NCBI GenBank assembly: GCA_025451845.1
Contig: JANWJS010000037.1
Span: forward strand, 186,001 to 250,000
DNA: 64,000 nucleotides
Direction of reading: 5' to 3'
Source: Steroidobacteraceae bacterium
GTDB taxonomy: Bacteria; Pseudomonadota; Gammaproteobacteria; Steroidobacterales; Steroidobacteraceae
Shown: piece by piece, positions 25,742 to 36,985 of the stretch
Position numbering within the stretch: the first letter of the stretch is position 1
Layout: each line of letters begins with the position of its first letter
Program-made: the position numbers and the translations under genes
The notes under the pieces: generated by a model
Told to the model about the DNA's origin: nothing
The model's database searches: none
Seen by the model: only the letters and a program-made list of their open reading frames with translations

Positions 25742-26455
25742 TTACTGCTGCGGCGCCTGCGGCGCGAAGTCCACTCGCGTCGTCCAGTGCGGTACGCCCG
25801 GCAGGTCGGTGTCGATCACCAGGTTGGCATGAGCGAGCTGCTTCTTCGATGCCAGTTGCACAGCCGTCGGCGTGCCGCATGGGGCATCGATTGGGAACGA
25901 GCTCACGACGCTGATGGGCTTGGCAGCCGCCACGTCCGCCTTGTCCTGACTCACCGGCTCCAGGTGCGCGCCGGTGATATGGGCATCCGGCGCCGTGACG
26001 ATGTCGTAGGGCACCCCTCCCTGCCAGGACCGCGTCTTCTTATCCGGCTTGCCGGAGGTGTCGATGCTCGCCTGGGCATTGAGCGGCGGCGGCGTCAGTT
26101 CGATATCGCGGGGCTGCGCCGGAAAGAGCTGGCGCTTGGTGATCATGCCCTGCAGCCGCCAAACCGCGAGAAATTGCAGTGGAAAGGTGCGCTTGCACCT
26201 GACGGAGTACATGGTCTCGTAGGTCCCGTCCGACGCCAATGACAGGGGAACCTGCTGCTGCCCGTCAGACACGGCAAACACGTATATCGGCTGGCTGACC
26301 AAGGGGCCCGCGGTCACCTTGACCGTGAGCGGATACATGGCGACGTCCGGGTTGGCCTTGAATCGGCCCGGAGTCTCGTCCTGCAATTGCACCCCACAGC
26401 CGGCCAGCGCCAGCCCTACCGCCGCCAGACAGGAAAACGCGATGTCTCGCCGCAT
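25742..26455 (-). CDS. putative outer-membrane or periplasmic lipoprotein
   Basis: 237 residues with a type II signal peptide: basic MRRD, hydrophobic core and lipobox LAGC with the lipidated Cys at about residue 20. The rest is a mixed beta-type domain with MYPLTVKVTAGPLVSQPIYVFAV and VRCKRTFPLQFLAVWRLQG; two further cysteines (in VRCKR and DAPCG) may pair. I do not recognise a family and give no function. It is a single gene on the minus strand. The purine-rich AAGAAAC stretch upstream is a weak ribosome site. Confidence 0.8.
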   Translation of the reverse strand: MRRDIAFSCLAAVGLALAGCGVQLQDETPGRFKANPDVAMYPLTVKVTAGPLVSQPIYVFAVSDGQQQVPLSLASDGTYETMYSVRCKRTFPLQFLAVWRLQGMITKRQLFPAQPRDIELTPPPLNAQASIDTSGKPDKKTRSWQGGVPYDIVTAPDAHITGAHLEPVSQDKADVAAAKPISVVSSFPIDAPCGTPTAVQLASKKQLAHANLVIDTDLPGVPHWTTRVDFAPQAPQQ

Positions 26456-26549
26456 GCCGCCCCCCCTTCTTTAGGTTTCTTGACATCAGCGGCGCTGAGT
26501 CTGACAACTCAGGGCAGCCGTGGCAAGGGCGGAGCTGTCTTAAATGCAA

Positions 26550-26580
26550 ACGGGGGCCCGCCTATGAGGCGGGCCCCCGT
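26550..26580 (-). terminator. strong intrinsic terminator hairpin
   Basis: A perfect 13-bp stem (ACGGGGGCCCGCC / GGCGGGCCCCCGT) with a five-base loop TATGA, followed on the minus strand by a short T-rich stretch (TTTGCATTT). It lies 18 bases after the stop of the small HTH gene and would end its transcript before the lipoprotein gene. Confidence 0.85.
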
Positions 26581-26598
26581 CCGTACTGCGTTCGGCGC

Positions 26599-26802
26599 TT
26601 ACTTCTTCTTGCGAGCGCCGGCTCTCTTGGCCGCCCGGAAGGAAATGCCAGCCCGCATGGCCTTCTGCTGAACGGCCGCCGCGGTACGCCCGAGCTTCTT
26701 CGCGACCTCGCTGGTCGGAGTTCCCGCCTTCGCGAGAGACTTCAAGGTCTTCAGCTCACTGGCGCTCCAAGAAGCGCCGTCGTTCGGGGGACGTTTCGCC
26801 AT
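26599..26802 (-). CDS. small basic SANT/HTH-like DNA-binding protein
   Basis: 67 residues. A central helix-turn-helix is visible: WSASELKTLKSLAKAGTPTSEVAKKLGRTAAAVQQKAMR, a three-helix Myb/SANT-like pattern with the W near residue 12. A lysine/arginine-rich tail ends in RKKK. Proteins of this size and design occur widely in proteobacteria as uncharacterised nucleoid or regulatory proteins. It has its own strong terminator and a long upstream region, so it is a monocistronic and probably well expressed unit (inference). Function unknown. Confidence 0.82.
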   Translation of the reverse strand: MAKRPPNDGASWSASELKTLKSLAKAGTPTSEVAKKLGRTAAAVQQKAMRAGISFRAAKRAGARKKK

Positions 26803-27289
26803 TACTCGATACTCCAGAAAACACCCAACTGTAGGGTCGGGGCGGAATCATACACGCTTTTGCGGAAAAAGGCGCGCCCAACATCACGCGCGGCGGCGAA
26901 TCGACATGTTGTAGGGTCGGGTCAGTTGGAGAGGGCGAGCGAGCCAGCGCTTCGGCTCGAGTCTGGCGCTGCCGCTTCCCCCCCGGATGATGATGGCTGG
27001 CGGGAGGTTCTCCCGGGTTTTACGACTTGCGACGCTGTCTCGCGGAGGTTGCTCTGCGCCGGTTTTGGCGCGGTAACTTTTGCAACATACAGGCCAGCGC
27101 CAGCGCGAAACGCGTCTCTCACATTCGGCAGCAGGTAAATGTCGATGAGCCGGAGGCCGCGTCAGGGCGTCCGGCGGCGCGCGAGCGTGCGCCGCCGGAC
27201 AATGCTGTCGCCGAATGGCGTCAGCTCGATCTCTCCCCGGGCTCGACCCCTAGATGATGCTCACGGGTCGGATTACCCCCCTCCCAGAC
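26803..27289. other. unexplained 487-bp intergenic region
   Basis: Between the small HTH gene and the ahcY stop. A 12-base direct repeat TGTAGGGTCGGG occurs near 26830 and 26911. The rest is GC-rich with short inverted repeats, such as CCGGCGGCGCGCG / CGCGCCGCCGG around 27170-27200. Open frames of 66-92 codons exist on both strands (for example 26922-27122 minus, Ser/Pro-rich, starting MRDAFRAGAGLY), but none has a convincing ribosome site or family. It could hold the HTH gene promoter and an ahcY terminator; an RNA gene is not excluded. Confidence 0.4.
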
Positions 27290-28723
<1,434 letters not shown>

Positions 28724-28744
28724 GGGTCTGGTACTCCAATGACT

Positions 28745-28855
28745 TGGGTGAGCGCCGTATGTAAATTCGCACGCCTCTGAGCCTGGCAGCTGGCCCTGAG
28801 CGCCGGGTCTTCCCCGGCGTCAGCCCATCTGTCGCAACGCTCCTCAGAGACGCCG
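28745..28855 (-). promoter_or_regulatory. S-adenosylhomocysteine (SAH) riboswitch
   Basis: On the minus strand the leader reads CTCTGAGGAGCGTTGCGAC, then a GCCGGG-type hairpin, then GCCAGGCTCAGAGG and finally ACGGCGCTCACCC about 20 bases before the ahcY ATG. GAGGAGCG-TTGC-AC, CCAGGCTC and CGGCGCTCACC are the conserved blocks of the SAH riboswitch class. CTCTGAG pairs with CTCAGAG to form P1/P2, and GAGCG pairs with CGCTC for the pseudoknot. Known members switch on ahcY when SAH accumulates. Confidence 0.93.
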
Positions 28856-28885
28856 CACCGCCGCACCGTTGCGGCGGGTGATTTG

Positions 28886-28993
28886 ATGCGCTGGATCCGG
28901 GCATCCTGCCCGGCCCAGCGCGGCCTCGGGCAAAAAGCGTGGTTTTTGCCTGGGGCTCCGCCACCTTCGGCGGCGGGGCACCTCCTTGTGCCT
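28886..28993 (+). repeat. family A dispersed repeat, copy A3
   Basis: A complete four-hairpin copy: CGCTGG / CCAGCG enclosing CCGGGC / GCCCGG, then GGGCAAAAAGCGTGG-TTTTTGCC, then CCGCC / GGCGG, then GGCACCTCCTTGTGCC. It lies between the metK stop and the ahcY riboswitch. The second hairpin has an A-run and a T-run on opposite arms, so it can act as an intrinsic terminator for metK on the minus strand. A TACAAT hexamer (28996-29001) follows on the plus strand. Confidence 0.85.
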
Positions 28994-29009
28994 GCTACAA
29001 TCTCGAGGT

Positions 29010-30182
<1,173 letters not shown>

Positions 30183-30206
30183 TGATTCGTTTCCTCATTG
30201 GATTGC

Positions 30207-30232
30207 GTAAAAGTCGCCTGCGGCGCTTTTAC
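30207..30232 (+). repeat. family B bulged hairpin, copy B3
   Basis: GTAAAAG, bulged T, CGCC, loop TGC, GGCG, CTTTTAC. Stem and loop have the B1 architecture, with the outermost pair changed from C-G to G-C. It sits between the adenosine kinase stop (30314) and the metK start (30182). A further GC-rich stem, GCGGGCGGGA / TCCCGCCCGC, follows near 30262-30290. The A/T arms make it a good bidirectional terminator for the adenosine kinase gene. Confidence 0.75.
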
Positions 30233-30313
30233 CGCGCAGGTAATGGGCTTTTTCCAGCCCGCGGGCGGGACTTGGATTCCCGCCCGCTGCGTCACTTCGG
30301 GGCGGCGTTCTCG

Positions 30314-31306
30314 TCATGATGCCGCAAATGACCTGCGGCCAGACAGCGCTGCCTTGGCGGCAGCGGCATCGCCAAAGCTTTCCGCGAGGCGCCGCTCGAG
30401 CTGTTCCGGCGTCGCACGATGATTCTGGGTGCCGCGTGACTCGATCTTCAGCGCGCCCATCACGGCTGCGACCTGGCCGGTGGTCTCATAGTCGAGGTCG
30501 TGCATCAGGCCGTACAAGAGGCCCGCACGGTAAGCATCGCCGCAGCCCGTCGGATCGACCACGGCCGCGGCCTTCGCGCAGGGGATCTCGAACTGCCCGT
30601 CGAGGGTATGGATGATCGAGCCTTTGCTTCCACGGGTGACGATGAGCGCCTCCACCCGTTGCGTCAGGTCGCGCACGGTCCAACCGGTTTTCTGCTGCAG
30701 CAACTGCCACTCGTAGTCATTGACCGCGACCCAGTTGGCTTGCTCGATGAAGCGGTCGAGATCCGCCGCATCGAACATCGGCAGCCCCTGTCCGGGGTCG
30801 AAGATGAACGGAATGCCCAGCTCCGCGAACTGTTCCGCATGCTCGACCATGCCCTGGCGCCCGTCCGGAGCCACGATCCCAATGACGATGTCGCGGGCAT
30901 CCGACACCTTGTTGAGGTGTGCATGCTGCATGGCGCCCGGGTGAAAGGCAGTGATCTGATTGTCGTCGAGGTCGGTCGTGATGAACGCCTGGGCCGTGAG
31001 CTCCGAGTCGACCGCACGGATGTGCTCATGCGCCAGTCCGCCACGCTCCATCCAATCCCGGTACGGCGCAAAATCACGTCCCACGGTAGCCATTGGAACG
31101 GCCGGATCACCGAGGAGGTGGAGGTTGTAGGCGATGTTACCGGCGCAACCGCCGAATTCCCGCCGCAGCTGCGGCACGAGGAACGCCACGTTGAGGATGT
31201 GCAGCTGTTCCGGGAGGATGTGCTCGCGGAAGCGCCCTTCGAACACCATGATGGTGTCGAAGGCCGCTGATCCGCAAATCAGCGCTTTTTCTGGCCGCTC
31301 AGCCAT
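30314..31306 (-). CDS. adenosine kinase (PfkB family)
   Basis: 330 residues. The ribokinase-like fold is marked by FGGCAGNIAYNLHLLG (sugar-binding GG-x-x-x-N, about residues 51-66) and DPTGCGDAYRAGLLYG with the catalytic Asp near 264. The length and N-terminus (ALICGSAAFDTIMVF) match bacterial adenosine kinase-type PfkB proteins that lie beside ahcY. Phosphorylating adenosine to AMP pulls the reversible AhcY reaction forward, so the location beside metK and ahcY gives good contextual support. A palindrome TCATTGG-N5-CCAATGA lies about 30 bases upstream of the ATG. Confidence 0.88.
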   Translation of the reverse strand: MAERPEKALICGSAAFDTIMVFEGRFREHILPEQLHILNVAFLVPQLRREFGGCAGNIAYNLHLLGDPAVPMATVGRDFAPYRDWMERGGLAHEHIRAVDSELTAQAFITTDLDDNQITAFHPGAMQHAHLNKVSDARDIVIGIVAPDGRQGMVEHAEQFAELGIPFIFDPGQGLPMFDAADLDRFIEQANWVAVNDYEWQLLQQKTGWTVRDLTQRVEALIVTRGSKGSIIHTLDGQFEIPCAKAAAVVDPTGCGDAYRAGLLYGLMHDLDYETTGQVAAVMGALKIESRGTQNHRATPEQLERRLAESFGDAAAAKAALSGRRSFAAS

Positions 31307-31337
31307 GGTATCCGGACGGTTCTCGGGAGGGGTCTCT

Positions 31338-31356
31338 CATTGGGACCTCCAATGAT
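31338..31356. promoter_or_regulatory. palindrome TCATTGG-N5-CCAATGA upstream of the adenosine kinase
   Basis: Perfect 7-base arms with a five-base spacer, 31-49 bases before the adenosine kinase ATG. Half-sites of the same sequence occur near the metK start (CCAATGA, around 30196) and the ahcY start (TCATTGG, around 28735). It may be an operator shared by the methyl-cycle genes. In ahcY and metK the half-site overlaps the Shine-Dalgarno region, so chance is a real alternative. Confidence 0.35.
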
Positions 31357-31530
31357 AAATTGAGTGGCGAGGCCGTGCCACTCGCCATGCGGGGCGGCAG
31401 GCCCCCGGCCCACAGATCCATGCCTGGATACTCGCCGGAGCGAGCATCCGTTAAGTGTCCTCGCAAGGCACCGGCGGGGCCATGGCTGTAGAGGTCCACT
31501 TGGCGGCCTCCCGGGGCCGCGGCAGGCGTC

Positions 31531-31779
31531 TTACGCCGGCGGGGCGGGGGCCGCGGGAGGCTCCGCGGCGGCCAGCAGCCCCACGCCGCGCTGCGCCAGC
31601 TCGCTGAGACCTGCACCCTGGCGCTCCTCATAATAAGTAATGATCTGGCGCCGCATGCGCGGCTCCCAGTAGCGTCTGAGGTGTCCCGCCACATCCTTCG
31701 CAGCCTGTTCCGTATCCTTCTCGGCGGCGAAGTAGGCGCTGATCTCGTTGGCCATTTTGATGAGAAGGTCGATGTTCAT
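31531..31779 (-). CDS. fdsD: NAD-dependent formate dehydrogenase delta subunit
   Basis: 82 residues. The helical pattern KMANEISAYFAAEKDTEQAAKDVAGHLRRYWEPRMRRQII is the FdsD family signature. An Ala/Pro-rich tail (AAEPPAAPAPPA) follows. FdsD is needed for mature, active FdsABG-type formate dehydrogenase; its exact role in cofactor insertion is not fully known. The ATG overlaps the fdhD stop (ATGA), so it is the last gene of the fds operon. Confidence 0.95.
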   Translation of the reverse strand: MNIDLLIKMANEISAYFAAEKDTEQAAKDVAGHLRRYWEPRMRRQIITYYEERQGAGLSELAQRGVGLLAAAEPPAAPAPPA

Positions 31780-32582
31780 GGAGATTCCAGACGCCAGGGA
31801 TGGGTGTAGACGACGTGCTGATGCTCGCGCGCAAACGCAACCAGCGTCATGCCCGCGCGCTCGGCGAGACGTACTGCGAAGGCCGTAGGGGCCGAGAAAG
31901 CCGCGACGAGCGCTACGCCCACCGCGGCGCTCTTCTGCACCATCTCGAAACTCGCGCGGCTGGTGAGAAGGAGCGCACCGCCCGCCGGGTCCACCCCGGA
32001 GCGCACCAGCGCGCCGATCGTCTTGTCGAGGGCGTTGTGGCGGCCAACATCCTCCCGCACCACCTGGATCCCCTTCCCCGGCACGATCCAGGCTGCCGCA
32101 TGCACGCTGCCGGTGCGGGCATTGATCGGCTGCAGGTCCGCGAGCTGCATGATGGCCTCGTGGAGCTGAGCGGCGCTCAGCCGCGCTCCCGGTCCGACGG
32201 GTTGCAGCTCCCGCACCGCTTGCTCGACGGTTTCCTGACCACAGAGCCCACAGCCGCTGCGTCCTGTGAGATTGCGCCGCCGGTCCAATAGCGCGGAGAA
32301 GCGCTCCCAGGCGACGGTGATTCTGACCTCGGCAGCCTCTTCTCCCCAGATCACCTCCACACCGCGGATCTCATCCGGGCGCGCCACGAGGCCCTCGCTC
32401 AACGTGAACCCGACAGCGTAGTCCTCGAGGTCCGCTGGGGTAGCGAGCATCACCACGTGCGGTACGCCGTGATAGACGAGGGCAACCGGCATCTCTTCCG
32501 CGATGAGATCCCTCTCGCGGGTCAGCGTACCGCGGCGCCAACGCTCGACGTCGAGCTCGACGCTTTCGCGATGAGGGGCCAC
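31776..32582 (-). CDS. fdhD: formate dehydrogenase accessory sulfurtransferase FdhD (FdsC)
   Basis: 268 residues from a GTG two bases after the fdsA stop; the far longer open frame upstream is antisense-like shadow within fdsA. FdhD passes sulfur to the molybdenum cofactor before it enters the dehydrogenase. Visible motifs: LVYHGVPHVVMLATPADLEDYAVGFTLSEGL, the conserved GRSGCGLCG loop with the two sulfur-relay cysteines near residues 110-113, and GSVHAAAW, REDVGRHNALDK and LTSRASFEMVQK. The order fdsG-B-A-C-D is the same as in Cupriavidus-type fds operons. Confidence 0.95.
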   Translation of the reverse strand: MAPHRESVELDVERWRRGTLTRERDLIAEEMPVALVYHGVPHVVMLATPADLEDYAVGFTLSEGLVARPDEIRGVEVIWGEEAAEVRITVAWERFSALLDRRRNLTGRSGCGLCGQETVEQAVRELQPVGPGARLSAAQLHEAIMQLADLQPINARTGSVHAAAWIVPGKGIQVVREDVGRHNALDKTIGALVRSGVDPAGGALLLTSRASFEMVQKSAAVGVALVAAFSAPTAFAVRLAERAGMTLVAFAREHQHVVYTHPWRLESP

Positions 32583-32584
32583 GC

Positions 32585-35434
32585 TCAGGCGGGCGCCGGA
32601 TCGCGCGACCGCCGGCGCGCCGGCTTCGGCAGCGCCCGCTCCTCTGCGGTGCGCTGGCGCCAGGCATCCTTCTGATTGACCAGGACCACCTCGACCGCTG
32701 TCACTTTGTACTCCGGACAGTTGGTCGCCCAGTCCGAATTCTCGGTGGTGACCACGTTGGCGTTGGTCTCCGGGAAGTGGAAGGTGGTATAGACGACGCC
32801 CGGGGCGATCCGCCCCGTCACCTTGGCGCGCAGCACCGTCTCTCCGGCCCGGCTCATGAGCCCGATCCAATCGCCGTCGCAGATGCCGCGGACCTCCGCA
32901 TCGTGCGGATGGATCTCCAGCATGTCCTCCGGGTGCCACACGACATTGTCCGTGCGGCGAGTCTGGGCGCCGACGTTGTACTGGGTCAGCACCCGGCCGG
33001 TGGTCAGGATCAGCGGGAAGCGGCTGGTCGAGCGCTCGCTGGTCGGGACGTACTCGGTGAGGCAGAACTTGCCCTTGCCGCGCACGAATTGATGCACGTG
33101 CATGGTCGGCGTGCCCTCGGGCGCCTCGTCGTTGCATGGCCACTGGATGCTGCCCAGACGATCGAGCTTCTCGTAGGTCACGCCGGCGAAGGTTGGCGTC
33201 AGCCGGGCGATCTCCTCCATGATCTCGGACGGATGACGGTAGTGCATGGGAAAGCCCAGCGCCTCCGACAAGAGCATGGTGACCTGCCAATCCTCGTACC
33301 CCGCCTTGGGCGGCATGATCTTGCGCACGCGGCCGATGCGCCGCTCCGCATTGGTGAAGGTCCCGTCCTTCTCGATGAAGGACGAGCCCGGCAGGAACAC
33401 GTGCGCGAATTTCGCCGTCTCGTTGAGAAACAGATCCTGCAAGATGACGCACTCGAGCGACTCCATCGCGCGCGTGACGTGATGAGTGTTGGGGTCGGAC
33501 TGCACGAAGTCCTCCCCCTGCACGTACATGCCGCGGAAAGTGCCGTCGAGCGCCGCCTCGAACATATTGGTGATTCTCAGCCCTGGCTCCGCTTGCAGCG
33601 TGACGCCCCACGCGCGCTCGAAGAGCCCGCGCACCACCGGATCCGACACATGCCGGTAGGCGCTGAACTCGTGCGGGAACGAGCCCATGTCGCAGGAGCC
33701 CTGGACGTTGTTCTGCCCGCGCAGCGGGTTGACGCCCACGCCCTCGCGGCCGAGATTGCCCGTGGCCATGGCGAGATTGGCCAATGCCATGACGGCCGTC
33801 GAGCCCTGGCTGTGCTCGGTCACCCCGAGGCCGTAGTAGATGGCGCTGTTCGGTCCGGCGGCATAGAGCCGCGCCGCGCGGCGCACGAGGTCTGCCGGCA
33901 CTCCGGTCACACTCTCCATCGCTTCCGGCGAGTTGCGGTCCGCGGCGATCAGCTCCTGCCACAACTGATACGCCTCCGGCTCGCAACGCTCGGCGACGTA
34001 GTCGTCCTTCGTCAGCCCTTCGGTCACGATCACGTGGGCGATGGCATTCAGCACCGCGACATTGGTGCCGGGCGTCAGTTGCAAGTGCACGTCCGCGGCG
34101 ATGTGCGGACTGCGCACCAATCCAATGGCGCGCGGGTCAACGACGATCAGCTTCGCACCCTGACGCAGGCGCTGCTTCATCTGCGACGCGAATACAGGAT
34201 GCCCATCGGTCGGATTTGCGCCAACGACCATGATGACGTCAGCCTTGGCAACCGAAGTAAAGGCCTGGGTGCCAGCCGACTCTCCGATCGTGCTCTTCAA
34301 TCCGTAGCCGGTCGGGGAATGGCAGACGCGGGCACAGGTATCGACGTTATTGTTACCGAAGGCGACGCGCACCATCTTCTGCACGAGGAACGTCTCCTCG
34401 TTGGTGCAGCGCGAGGAAGTGATGCCGCCGACCGAATCCCGGCCGTACTTCGCCTGGATGCGCCGCATCTCACTCGCCGCGTAGCGGATCGCCTCGTCCC
34501 AGGAGACCTCACGCCACTCTTCACGCGTGGTCTTGCGGATCATCGGCTTCAGGATGCGATCGGGATGCGTCGCGTAGCCGTAGGCGAAGCGGCCCTTGAT
34601 GCAGGCATGGCCATGGTTGGCGTCGCCGTCACGGCTCGGCGCCATGCGCACTACCTCGGTTGCGGCGCCCGCGCCGCGGACCTCGGCCTCGAAGGTGCAG
34701 CCCACTCCGCAGTACGCGCAGGTGGTGGTGATGGCGCGCTCCGGCTGACCGAGGCGAATGACGGACTTCTCCATCAGCGCGGTGGTCGGGCAGGCTTCGA
34801 CGCAGGCTCCGCAGGAGACGCACTCGGACTCCAGGAACGGCTGATCCTGACTCGCCGCGATCTTCGACGCCAAACCGCGCCCCTGCACGGTCAGAGCGAA
34901 AGTGCCCTGCACCTCGTCGCAGGCGCGCACACAGCGTGAGCAGACGATGCACTGTTCCGGATCGAACGTGAAGTAGGGATTGCTCTCGTCGCGCGGCGCC
35001 GGCTCACGCGCCGCGCGCCGGTATGAGGTTTGAGCGAGTCCCACCGTGCGGGCTACGTCCTGCAGCTCGCAACGCGCACCGGCAGGATCGAGCGGATGCT
35101 CGGAGAGATAAAGGTCCAACACTCCCCGGCGCAGCGCCGTGAGCCTGTCGGAGTGGGTCCGGATCTTCATCCCGGGGACCACCGTCGTGGTGCAGGAGGC
35201 CGGATAACCCTTACGTCCCTCGATCTCGACCAGGCACATGCGGCAGGAGCCGAAGGCCTTCAGCGTATCGGTGGCGCACAACTTGGGCAGCTGCGTCCCC
35301 GCGAGCGCCGCAGCCCGCATGACGGAAGTGCCGGCCGGTACGGTGGTGGCCTCGCCGTCGATCTCCACAGTGACGGCGGCACCGGCCTCGACGGGCGCCG
35401 GCGTTCCGAGATCCTCATAATCGATCGCAAACAT
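32585..35434 (-). CDS. fdsA: NAD-dependent formate dehydrogenase alpha subunit (Mo-bis-MGD)
   Basis: 949 residues from MFAIDYE. An N-terminal [2Fe-2S] domain uses Cys53, Cys64, Cys67 and Cys81. A NuoG-like His-Cys cluster region and two [4Fe-4S] ferredoxin motifs follow (CIVCSRCVRAC near 162-172; CVSCGACVEAC near 205-215). The molybdopterin domain starts with a [4Fe-4S] site (CAYCGVGC, 239-246, and Cys278). The probable molybdenum ligand is Cys371 in CARVCHSP, so this is a cysteine and not a selenocysteine enzyme. It oxidises formate to CO2 and passes electrons to FdsB. It lies two bases after fdsB. Confidence 0.97.
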   Translation of the reverse strand: MFAIDYEDLGTPAPVEAGAAVTVEIDGEATTVPAGTSVMRAAALAGTQLPKLCATDTLKAFGSCRMCLVEIEGRKGYPASCTTTVVPGMKIRTHSDRLTALRRGVLDLYLSEHPLDPAGARCELQDVARTVGLAQTSYRRAAREPAPRDESNPYFTFDPEQCIVCSRCVRACDEVQGTFALTVQGRGLASKIAASQDQPFLESECVSCGACVEACPTTALMEKSVIRLGQPERAITTTCAYCGVGCTFEAEVRGAGAATEVVRMAPSRDGDANHGHACIKGRFAYGYATHPDRILKPMIRKTTREEWREVSWDEAIRYAASEMRRIQAKYGRDSVGGITSSRCTNEETFLVQKMVRVAFGNNNVDTCARVCHSPTGYGLKSTIGESAGTQAFTSVAKADVIMVVGANPTDGHPVFASQMKQRLRQGAKLIVVDPRAIGLVRSPHIAADVHLQLTPGTNVAVLNAIAHVIVTEGLTKDDYVAERCEPEAYQLWQELIAADRNSPEAMESVTGVPADLVRRAARLYAAGPNSAIYYGLGVTEHSQGSTAVMALANLAMATGNLGREGVGVNPLRGQNNVQGSCDMGSFPHEFSAYRHVSDPVVRGLFERAWGVTLQAEPGLRITNMFEAALDGTFRGMYVQGEDFVQSDPNTHHVTRAMESLECVILQDLFLNETAKFAHVFLPGSSFIEKDGTFTNAERRIGRVRKIMPPKAGYEDWQVTMLLSEALGFPMHYRHPSEIMEEIARLTPTFAGVTYEKLDRLGSIQWPCNDEAPEGTPTMHVHQFVRGKGKFCLTEYVPTSERSTSRFPLILTTGRVLTQYNVGAQTRRTDNVVWHPEDMLEIHPHDAEVRGICDGDWIGLMSRAGETVLRAKVTGRIAPGVVYTTFHFPETNANVVTTENSDWATNCPEYKVTAVEVVLVNQKDAWRQRTAEERALPKPARRRSRDPAPA

Positions 35435-35436
35435 GG

Positions 35437-36975
35437 TTAACTCCGAATGCCAAAGTCTTCCCTGAAATGCCGCAAGGCGCTCTGCACGGGGAATGGCGCC
35501 ATGCCGCCGAGGCCGCACAGCGACCCCTGCACCATGAGCTCACACAGCTCCTCGAGCTTGCGCACGTTGCCTTGCGTCTCCCGCCCCTCGATGAGCAGGT
35601 CGATGACCTCCATGGCGCGCGTCGAGCCGATGCGGCAGGGCGTGCACTTGCCGCAGGACTCGACCGCGCAGAACTCCATCGCATAGCGCGCCATCCGCGC
35701 CATGTCGACGGTGTCGTCGAAAGCGACGATGCCGCCGTGGCCGAGCAGCGCGCCGATGCTGCCGAGCGCTTCGTAATCCACCAGCGTGTCGAACTGCGAG
35801 GCCGGTATGTAGGCGCCAAGCGGGCCGCCCACCTGAACCGCCCGCAGCGGCCGGCCGGAGGCAGAGCCGCCGCCGTAGTCGTACAGCAGCTCCCGCAACG
35901 TCAGGCCGAACGCCCGCTCGACGAGGCCGCCGCGCTTGATGTTCCCGGCGAGTTGGATGGGCAGCGTGCCACGGGACTTGCCCATCCCGTAGCCCGCGTA
36001 ATGCTCGGCGCCGCGGTGGAGAATGGTCGGCACGCTCGCGAGCGTGATCACATTGTTGACGATGGTGGGCCGACCGAAAAGCCCCTTGATGGCCGGCAGT
36101 GGCGGGCGCACACGCACCTCGCCCCGTTTGCCCTCGAGGCTCTCGAGCATCGAGGTCTCCTCGCCGCAGATGTAGGCGCCGGCGCCGAGCCGGACCTCGA
36201 GATCGAAGCGCTTGCCGCTGCCCATCACGTCGGCGCCGAGATAGCGCGCCTGATAAGCGGCCGCGATCGCCTGATGCAACGCGCGGTGCGCGTGCGGATA
36301 CTCTGCCCGAAGATAAATGTAGCCCTGGGTGGCGCCGACGGCGAGTCCCGCGATCGTCATACCCTCGATGAGGCTGAGGGGATCGCCCTCCATCAGCATG
36401 CGGTCCGAGAACGTGCCGGAGTCACCTTCGTCCGCATTGCAGGTGACATATTTCTGGCCGGCTGGCTGCTCGAGCACGGTTTTCCACTTGATGCCGGTCG
36501 GGAAGGCCGCCCCGCCCCGCCCACGCAGGCCGGAGCCAAGGATCCTCTCAACGACGGCGTCCGGGCTCAGCGCCAGCGCGCGCCGCAGTCCCTGATATCC
36601 GCCGTGTACGACGTAGTCTGCCACGCTCACCGGATCGACGATGCCGACGCGCGCGAACGTTAGCCGCTGTTGGCTTGCGAGCCACGGAATCGCATCGGTG
36701 GGACCGAGCGAGAGAGGGTGCGCGCCGCCGCTCAGGAAGTCCGCATCGAAGAGCCCCGGCACATCGGCGACAGTCACGGGGCCGTACGCCGTCCGTCCGC
36801 GCGCGGTAGCCACCTCCACCAGCGGCTCCAGCCAGTACGCCCCGCGCGAGCCGTTGCGAATGAGCTGCAGCTCGAGTCCCCGCGCTGTCGCCTCGCGCGC
36901 GATCGCGTGCGCGACCTCTCCCGCGCCGAGAGACAGAGCGCCGGCATCGCGGGGCACATATAAAGTGGAAGTCAT
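35437..36975 (-). CDS. fdsB: NAD-dependent formate dehydrogenase beta subunit (NuoF-like)
   Basis: 512 residues. The N-terminal 120 residues are thioredoxin-like, followed by the NuoF core. GLRGRGGAAFPTGIKW is the NADH/FMN glycine-rich site, YICGEETSMLESLEGKRG follows, and ESCGKCTPCRIGS carries the N3-type [4Fe-4S] cysteines near residues 440-450. It takes electrons from FdsA through FdsG and reduces NAD. Gaps of two bases to fdsA and ten to fdsG show tight operon packing. Confidence 0.97.
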   Translation of the reverse strand: MTSTLYVPRDAGALSLGAGEVAHAIAREATARGLELQLIRNGSRGAYWLEPLVEVATARGRTAYGPVTVADVPGLFDADFLSGGAHPLSLGPTDAIPWLASQQRLTFARVGIVDPVSVADYVVHGGYQGLRRALALSPDAVVERILGSGLRGRGGAAFPTGIKWKTVLEQPAGQKYVTCNADEGDSGTFSDRMLMEGDPLSLIEGMTIAGLAVGATQGYIYLRAEYPHAHRALHQAIAAAYQARYLGADVMGSGKRFDLEVRLGAGAYICGEETSMLESLEGKRGEVRVRPPLPAIKGLFGRPTIVNNVITLASVPTILHRGAEHYAGYGMGKSRGTLPIQLAGNIKRGGLVERAFGLTLRELLYDYGGGSASGRPLRAVQVGGPLGAYIPASQFDTLVDYEALGSIGALLGHGGIVAFDDTVDMARMARYAMEFCAVESCGKCTPCRIGSTRAMEVIDLLIEGRETQGNVRKLEELCELMVQGSLCGLGGMAPFPVQSALRHFREDFGIRS

Positions 36976-36985
36976 GCGGTAGCAG

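Noticed and set aside
31776-33986. An apparent 736-residue fusion of FdhD with a long N-terminal extension
   Set aside because: The extension is an out-of-frame reading of fdsA. A GTG two bases after the fdsA stop gives a normal 268-residue FdhD.
32777-34939. A 720-codon open frame on the plus strand opposite fdsA
   Set aside because: Same reasoning: fdsA shows complete iron-sulfur and molybdenum motifs on the other strand, and the antisense translation has no recognisable domain.
32585-35434. Selenocysteine formate dehydrogenase
   Set aside because: The frame has no in-frame TGA at the active site; the expected position is a normal Cys codon (Cys371).
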